From contig OX579633.1 in assembly GCA_951230915.1 (NCBI GenBank), forward strand, positions 51,970,029-52,034,028: a DNA stretch of 64,000 bases. Reading direction: 5' to 3'. This document shows positions 62,175-64,000 of this stretch, piece after piece. Position 1 is the stretch's first letter; each line of letters begins with the position of its first letter. The translations under genes and the position numbers were made by a program. The notes under the pieces were generated by a model. That model saw only the letters and a program-made list of their open reading frames with translations. It was not told the DNA's origin and made no database searches. Origin of the DNA: Antitrichia curtipendula (lineage: Eukaryota > Streptophyta > Bryopsida > Hypnales > Leucodontaceae).

Positions 62175-62225
62175 GCTCCCTGCTCACAGTAATCCCGCTC
62201 GCCGCTCACAGGCTCACAGAATAGC
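62175..62225 (-). repeat. Right subterminal octamer array
   Basis: GCTCCCTG, GCTCACAG, GCTCACAG and GCTCACAG (reverse of CTGTGAGC/CAGGGAGC) lie between 62175 and 62219, mirroring the left end. Confidence 0.65.
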
Positions 62226-62232
62226 ACCGCTG

Positions 62233-62242
62233 CTAGCATGAC
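62233..62242. repeat. Right 10-bp target duplication of the 19.2-kb element
   Basis: CTAGCATGAC, identical to 43001-43010. Two more bases (CA) also agree by chance because the element itself begins CA. Confidence 0.8.
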
Positions 62243-62866
62243 CAAAGTTGTTTTGAAGTTAAAATTTTATTTCTAAAATTGGACTTTTATTTAGAAGTCT
62301 AACTTTTGAAATTGAAATTTTTGAGAGAGATTTGTAATCTTCTTTAGTTGTTTATTGAAAATAATTATTTTAGGTCCCCTTTGAAGTTTGAGATGTTTGA
62401 TCTATAGATAGTGTCACCTCTATTTATTTCAAATTAAACAAAAATTAGAAGATATCTAAATATCTTGGACATTGACAAGAAAAATATATGCATTCCACAT
62501 ATTTTGCATAAATAGAAGATTTCAAATTGTTCCTATATGAAAAATTTAAAGAAAAAATTGTATAAATTAGACATTCAATTAATATAGCAATCTTCAGGCA
62601 TTTATTTTTCTCTCAAGTGCAAACTGAATCAATTTTTTGTGGATATATTTCTATTAAAAGAAAAAAATTTAATTATATTTTGCTAAAACAGCTGAAAGTC
62701 TAACAATGGTCTTGATGTATAAATTGCATGCCTAATTTTCATTTCTATGCATTTTTACATAAAAATAGCATGAGCTCTTTTATTTATGCAAAACATGAAA
62801 TATGCAAATATTTTTTTGTAGATAGATGGAACTTATGAATAGTAGAACCACAAAATACTTACCAAA
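62243..62866. other. AT-rich DNA right of the 19.2-kb element
   Basis: No gene or repeat recognised. Wording such as AAGTTnAAATTTT next to the target duplication resembles the left flank, consistent with flanking host DNA. Confidence 0.4.
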
Positions 62867-63312
62867 TAAAATAAACCAGCCCATTACGATCAGATGACCC
62901 ATAGTGGACATCTTATGACCCCATAATGGTTTTTCAGACCACAATCAATATCTAACCTGACACCTATGGAGTGATTAGTGACCTCATTGGGAACACCCAA
63001 TTTTTTCAGTGTAAATCACTGTAGGAAGTGATTTTTTCTGGCATTCCACATTAGAAATAATTGTGACCACTTTAGGTGATTAAGATGAGCATATTGGATA
63101 CACTTTTTGTTGGTTATAGGGTAGCCTGTAGACCATGTTGGGAATATCACTTCAAAAATACATAACTAATTCACACTTTGTCTGAAAAATAAAATTTCAA
63201 TTGCTCTCACTATTTCTCACACTTATCTTTGAGTGAGAAAAAGTTTGAAAATTTTCAGCAATGGCATGAGGGCAGACTCAAAATTCTGACCACAATGGGT
63301 TGGTTTACCTTA
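62867..63312. mobile_element. MITE, second copy of the 15983 family
   Basis: Aligns end to end with 15983-16459. Its left end (TAAAATAAACCAGCCCATTA) and right end (CACAATGGGTTGGTTTACCT, then TA) pair with several mismatches. 446 bp, non-coding, more decayed than the first copy. Confidence 0.7.
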
Positions 63313-63389
63313 CCCCATGTTACAAGAGCTCTTGGTTTAGATTTGAAATTTGAGACAAGAAGTTAAAAATTTCCTAAATTGATTAAATC

Positions 63390-63860
63390 CTAAAGTCCCA
63401 ATGTCACTTTTCTTAAGGATCTAACCATATGATCTTGAACTTCACTTGTCTGAGATCATGTGGTAAAATTTCATCAAATTTGACCATAGAGATTGGAAGA
63501 TATTAGCATTGAAAGTTGGACAAAAAGTTTATTTTTCAAGAACATCTTTAGATTGTCCGAAAACAAGATCGTCCATAAGTTTCTCATCACTTGTCCAAAT
63601 AGAATGATTAAAAGTTTTACATGTAGAAAAAAATATAATGTGTTAGGAAAACATATTTTGACTTTTTGTGATTTTTTTTGGGTTGTCCACTGACCTCCAT
63701 TTTTGGCTTTTTGTATAATAACTTTTGCTTCCAAGCATTGATTGAAATAAAAATAATATTCTCCAAAAGCTTATATATTTTTCTAGCTTTAAACAAAGTT
63801 TTAGTAAATTATGATGAATATTGAGGCCATATGAGCCTACCCAAAGTTGTATTTTGGCCC
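63390..63860 (-). mobile_element. Diverged relative of the nested TTAA element
   Basis: Matches the reverse complement of 38,656-39,234 over several blocks (CTGAGATCATGTGGTAAAAT, GATTGGAAGATATTAGCATT, GTCCAAATAGAATGA). Terminal repeats are not preserved, so the boundaries are approximate. Confidence 0.5.
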
Positions 63861-63882
63861 TCATAGGGCCAAAGGGACTTTA

Positions 63883-64000
63883 CACTACAAGAAAATAACC
63901 AGTTTGTGACTGCAAAGAACAACTACATTGGAAATGTGACTTCAAAATGATTGGGGCTCCCTAATTGCACCAATGCCGTGAACCCCATAGTGTCCAAGTC
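63883..64000 (+). mobile_element. 5' terminus of a CACTA element, runs off the window
   Basis: CACTACAAGAAAATAACCAG is the canonical CACTA terminal repeat, better preserved than in the 40372 element. What follows (TTTGTGACTGCAAAGAAC and so on) is the beginning of its subterminal region. Confidence 0.6.

Larger units (their letters stand above)
43011..62232. mobile_element. 19.2-kb Mutator-like transposon with ParB-methylase cargo
   Basis: Termini: left CAGGGTTGCTATTCTG, right (reverse complement) CAGCGGTGCTATTCTG; both continue TGAGC, so GCTATTCTGTGAGC is a perfect 14-bp match at 43018-43031 and 62212-62225. A second inverted pair, GGACCTATGACCGTG, lies at 43100-43114 and 62033-62047. Both ends hold octamer arrays of the form CTGNGAGC, and a 10-bp duplication flanks the whole. 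Contents: ParB-methylase gene read toward the left end, a 34-unit tandem array, a coiled-coil accessory ORF, and a MULE transposase read toward the right end. A SINE-like insert is nested near the left. Seen: ends, duplication and genes. Inferred: that all contents moved together; nested insertion of some parts is possible. Confidence 0.8.

Overview
The window looks like nuclear DNA of a land plant. It is AT-rich, has GT-AG spliced genes with short exons, a chloroplast envelope channel gene (OEP16), a plant-type bHLH gene, and many plant transposon remnants (MULE, CACTA, MITEs, LINE and SINE traces). I would guess a non-seed plant (moss, lycophyte or fern), because a ParB/DNA-methylase gene and a MULE of this kind would be unusual in a flowering plant. 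That placement is inference.

Layout. 1-5.2 kb: AT-rich repeat DNA with three TIR elements. 5.3-7.5 kb: OEP16, five coding exons, + strand. 7.5-17.5 kb: intergenic DNA with MITEs, a foldback element and an orphan exon-like stretch. 17.6-19.7 kb: subfamily XII bHLH gene, - strand, three coding exons. 20-43 kb: about 23 kb of repeat-rich DNA with no convincing gene. It holds a long foldback, several TTAA-flanked TIR elements (one nested in another), a CACTA element and a LINE 3' end. 43.0-62.2 kb: the main find, below. 62.2-64 kb: another MITE, a repeat remnant, and the first bases of a CACTA element that runs off the window.

The 43,011-62,232 segment has the structure of a single 19.2-kb transposon. 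It is flanked by a perfect 10-bp direct repeat (CTAGCATGAC), begins and ends with matching inverted termini (14 of the first 16 bases, then further identity), and has arrays of an octamer, CTGNGAGC-like, just inside both ends. Three coding units lie inside. A Mutator-like transposase with SWIM finger is read toward the right end. An intron-rich gene for a ParB-like domain joined to a permuted DNA N6/N4-methylase-like domain is read toward the left end. Between them is a coiled-coil accessory protein of unknown role. A 34-copy, about 140-bp tandem array sits between the candidate 5' exons and the main exons of the ParB-methylase gene. Each unit carries a 16-bp palindrome whose arms recur exactly in the transposase intron. 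A ParB-like protein beside an array of 16-bp palindromes invites comparison with bacterial parS, but that is a hypothesis only.

Each of the three genes carries at least one apparent lesion: an in-frame stop, or a splice junction I cannot keep in frame. This copy may therefore be recently inactivated, although unusual splicing or readthrough is possible. All splice sites were inferred by eye.
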